Source: Candidatus Eiseniibacteriota bacterium
GTDB lineage: Bacteria; Eisenbacteria; RBG-16-71-46
Reading direction: 5' to 3'
NCBI GenBank assembly: GCA_021414165.1
Contig: JAIOPA010000154.1
Location: forward strand, 1-7,716
DNA: 7,716 bases
In this document: in pieces, positions 5,909 through 7,716 of the stretch
How positions within the stretch are numbered: position 1 is the first letter of the stretch
How the letters are laid out: each line of letters starts with the position of its first letter
The notes under the pieces: generated by a model
What the model was told of the DNA's origin: nothing
Databases searched by the model: none
What the model saw: only the letters and a program-made list of their open reading frames with translations
Translations under genes and position numbers: made by a program

Positions 5909-6811
5909 ATGAGCATCCCCCTTCCTCCCGGCACACGGTTACCCGAACGCATGATCTGGTTGAACGGCACGCTCGTGCGTGGCGAGGACGCCATGTTGAG
6001 CGTGTGGGATCGTGGGGCGCGCGATGGTGGCGCGATCTTCACAACGCTGCGCTGCTATGGCGGCGAACCGTTCGCCTGGCAGCGCCATCTGGAGCGGCTG
6101 GTGTTGTCGGCGGCCGAGCTGGGGTTCCCGGTGCCGCCGGGGCCTGCCGTGCTGCGCGATGCGGTGACGGCGGTGCTGGCGGCCGAGGGGCTGCGCGATG
6201 CCGTGGTGCGGATCACGGTCACGCGCGGCGTGGCCGGCGGACGTCCGGTGCGCACGGGCTCGTGGGTCGAGGCCGAGGCGATGGGCGGCCGGCTGTGGGC
6301 GGGTACGCGGCAGACGGACGCGAGCGGTGGACCGCTGGGCGCGCGCGTCATGTTCTCGCGCGTGCCGTTCGCGCCGGGTTGGTTGGGGCGGCACAAGACC
6401 ACCAGCCGGTTGGCGTACGATCTCGCGCGCGAGGAAGCTCGTGCAGCGGGTGTCGATGAGGCGTTGCTCGTCTCCCCGACGGGCGAAGTACTCGAAGGCG
6501 CGGCCAGCAATCTGTTCGTGGTGCTGCCGAACGGCGAGCTGATCACGCCCCCACTAGACTCCGATGTGCTGCCGGGTGTGACGCGGCGCATCGTCATGGA
6601 ACTGGCCGCTGCCCGCGGCATGGTGGTGCGAGAACAGCCGGTCGCGCGCGAGGCGTTGCGTGCCGCCGCCGAGGTGTTCGTGACGAACTCGGTGCAGGAG
6701 GTGCTGCCGGTGCGCGAGCTGGCGGGTGCAGTGGTGCCCGTGAGCACGGTGGCGCGCACGCTGCTGGCGGACTACCGCGCGGCCGTCACCGCGGGGCGAG
6801 CGTTCGCGTAG
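5909..6811 (+). CDS. pabC: Class IV PLP enzyme, probable aminodeoxychorismate lyase (PabC)
   Basis: This 300-residue cytoplasmic enzyme of fold-type IV (branched-chain aminotransferase/ADC lyase superfamily) probably releases pyruvate from 4-amino-4-deoxychorismate to give p-aminobenzoate. The N-terminal signature is MIWLNGTLVRGEDAMLSVWDRG (15-36), followed by FTTLR and the HLERL helix near 60-64. The PLP lysine is K163 in HKTTSRLAYDLA. Cofactor-contacting segments are LEGAASNLFVV (195-205, Glu196), LPGVTRR (221-227) and VFVTNSVQEVLPVREL (256-271). Where the family usually has YGDG after the DRG motif, this protein has RDGG (38-41). D-amino-acid and branched-chain aminotransferases look similar, so the lyase role rests partly on pabB lying 2.5 kb upstream on the same strand. 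I chose the ATG at 5909. Met15 at 5951 is an alternative, because many relatives begin at the IWLNG segment. No ribosome-binding site precedes either start. Confidence 0.8.
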   Translation: MSIPLPPGTRLPERMIWLNGTLVRGEDAMLSVWDRGARDGGAIFTTLRCYGGEPFAWQRHLERLVLSAAELGFPVPPGPAVLRDAVTAVLAAEGLRDAVVRITVTRGVAGGRPVRTGSWVEAEAMGGRLWAGTRQTDASGGPLGARVMFSRVPFAPGWLGRHKTTSRLAYDLAREEARAAGVDEALLVSPTGEVLEGAASNLFVVLPNGELITPPLDSDVLPGVTRRIVMELAAARGMVVREQPVAREALRAAAEVFVTNSVQEVLPVRELAGAVVPVSTVARTLLADYRAAVTAGRAFA

Positions 6812-7077
6812 TCCTGTCGAACCCGCGCCACACCTGATGCGACCGCGGTACCCCCTCGGGGCCCCGCCGTGCGCTCCCGCGGCCCCGTGCAGCCTGCGTT
6901 GCGTGTTGCAGCGCGCACGATTCCAGACCCTTCGCAGGTCGCAAACGTACGCGCCAAAGGTGCCATACGAAGTCTGGTATCCCATGGCACGCGTGCTGCA
7001 CCTATCGTTATAGCGAGAACACGGCGAACCGCGCCGGCCGGCAGACCGGACGCACCATCGCCGCGAGCGAGGGCACG
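6812..7077. other. Intergenic region with GC dyads and a regulatory site
   Basis: No gene is visible in these 266 bases. After pabC come GC-only palindromes, ACCGCGGT at 6842-6849 and CGGGGCCCCG at 6857-6866, which could fold but lack a T tract. A loose dyad CGTG/CACG at 6902-6905 and 6916-6919 lies about 90-110 bases before the predicted sigma-54 start site. An inverted pair CCAGAC/GTCTGG lies at 6923-6928 and 6972-6977. Either could be an activator site, but neither is a recognised consensus. Confidence 0.45.
6985..7000 (+). promoter_or_regulatory. Sigma-54 (RpoN) type promoter before the hydrolase gene
   Basis: TGGCACGCGTGCTGCA matches the sigma-54 consensus TGGCACG-N4-TTGCW at 11 of 12 defined positions; only the first T of the -12 element is changed, to C. 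The invariant GG (6986-6987) and GC (6998-6999) have the correct 12-base offset. Transcription would begin near 7011, about 67 bases before the hydrolase ATG at 7078. The inner GCACGCGTGC is also a perfect 10-base palindrome, so part of the match could reflect a different operator. Such promoters need an enhancer-binding activator; none is encoded in the window. Confidence 0.45.
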
Positions 7078-7716
7078 ATGCAGGTCAAGGGTGGACGAGT
7101 CGAGCTGCTGGTACCGCACATGCTGCGTGGGCAGCTCCTGCGGCCCGGCTTCGTCCGCCTTTCACTGCGGCTCGGGCTCACGCGCCAGATGCCGGCCTGG
7201 GCCAAGCTGCAGTTCACGAACAACGGCATCACGCCCGCCGATCTCGACGACGTGCTGGGCCGCATCACGAGCCTGGAGGGCTGGGCCGACGAGTGGGAAC
7301 GCCTCGGGCACCGGCACGAACGCGACGCCGTACTGGCCGACGCCGATGGCGACCTGGCCAAGGGTGCACAGCACCGGTTGTGGGCGAGCGCGGCATACAA
7401 CTTTGCGCAATACGTGGTGTTCATGGACCCGGCGCGCAAGCAGGAGCTTCACCGCCAGTGCGTGCGCGCTTACGCTGCGGCCGCGCCGCACTTTGAACAC
7501 CCGGCACGCATGTTCGAGGTCGAGTTCCGCAAGCGGCTCGTGCGCGGCTATCTGCGCCAGCCGGCCGGCGACGGCCCGCACCCGGTGGTGGTGATCTTCA
7601 ACGGCACGAATGGCGTGAAAGAAGAACTGCACGCCTGGGCCGATGCGTACCTAGAACGCGGCATGGCGGTGATCACGCTCGATGGCCCGGGTCTCGGCGA
7701 GACGTTCCATCGTCTC
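7078..7716 (+). CDS. Alpha/beta hydrolase, FrsA/DUF1100-like, truncated by the window edge
   Basis: The first 213 residues of an open frame run off the right edge without a stop. About 40-145 is an all-helical cap rich in Trp, Ala and Arg (GWADEWERLGHRHERDA, then HRLWASAAYNFAQYVVF), like the N-terminal lid of FrsA and 2,6-dihydroxypseudooxynicotine hydrolase. The hydrolase core begins with VEFRKRLVRGYLRQPAG (148-164), PVVVIFNGTNGVKEE (169-183, oxyanion-region strand-turn) and YLERGMAVITLDGPGLGET (191-209). DGPGxGE is a hallmark of this subgroup. The catalytic Ser, Asp and His would lie beyond the window, so activity and substrate cannot be judged. I chose the ATG at 7078. A GAGGG lies four bases before it, and the in-frame sequence upstream is non-coding in character and has no ATG as far as about 6970. 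A sigma-54-like promoter lies upstream. Fold: confident. Substrate: unknown. Confidence 0.85.
   Translation, partial: MQVKGGRVELLVPHMLRGQLLRPGFVRLSLRLGLTRQMPAWAKLQFTNNGITPADLDDVLGRITSLEGWADEWERLGHRHERDAVLADADGDLAKGAQHRLWASAAYNFAQYVVFMDPARKQELHRQCVRAYAAAAPHFEHPARMFEVEFRKRLVRGYLRQPAGDGPHPVVVIFNGTNGVKEELHAWADAYLERGMAVITLDGPGLGETFHRL

Noticed and set aside
6869..7594. 241-codon plus-strand frame over the hydrolase
   Set aside because: Ser/Arg/Cys-rich shadow; the frame starting at 7078 carries the hydrolase motifs and stays open to the edge.

Overview
The window is a GC-rich (roughly two-thirds G+C by eye) bacterial chromosomal segment with five protein genes that I can support. One lies on the minus strand and four on the plus strand, and the last is cut by the right edge. 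I see no rRNA, tRNA, CRISPR array, insertion sequence or phage gene. The organism is probably a Gram-negative, diderm member of the FCB-like candidate phyla. Candidatus Eisenbacteria is my best guess. The reasons are an outer-membrane beta-barrel protein, plus a secreted beta-helix protein that ends in the PNPAR...LFDVAGRRVRTL...LAPGLYFYDV tail, a FlgD-Ig-like C-terminal domain common in that group. This is an inference from style, not a placement.

Layout. Positions 1-527 hold no convincing gene, only short GC-rich dyads. Positions 528-1532 (minus) encode an exported outer-membrane barrel protein with a Cys-rich N-terminus. Positions 1533-1966 are a divergent intergenic region with a less GC-rich stretch carrying a -10-like box and overlapping inverted repeats. 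Positions 1967-3379 (plus) encode PabB, aminodeoxychorismate synthase component I. A short hairpin follows its stop codon, then a -10-like box. Positions 3452-5875 (plus) encode an 807-residue secreted right-handed beta-helix protein. Positions 5909-6811 (plus) encode a class IV PLP aminotransferase-fold enzyme, best read as PabC, aminodeoxychorismate lyase. Positions 6812-7077 are intergenic and contain a near-perfect sigma-54 promoter sequence. From 7078 to beyond the right edge lies an alpha/beta hydrolase of the FrsA/DUF1100 type, truncated before its catalytic serine.

How the genes work together. PabB makes 4-amino-4-deoxychorismate from chorismate. PabC then removes pyruvate to give p-aminobenzoate, the folate precursor. 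The glutamine amidotransferase partner (PabA/TrpG) is not in the window. A large secreted protein with no obvious link to folate sits between the two pab genes. The barrel protein and the beta-helix protein both belong to the cell envelope or exterior. The hydrolase appears to be separately controlled, possibly by RpoN.

No fully described new system is evident. The most notable points are the split pab pair, the sigma-54 site, the apparently leaderless pabC, the repeated ATAC(A/G)(A/C)T box in the three plus-strand gaps, and the sorting-type C-terminus of the beta-helix protein.
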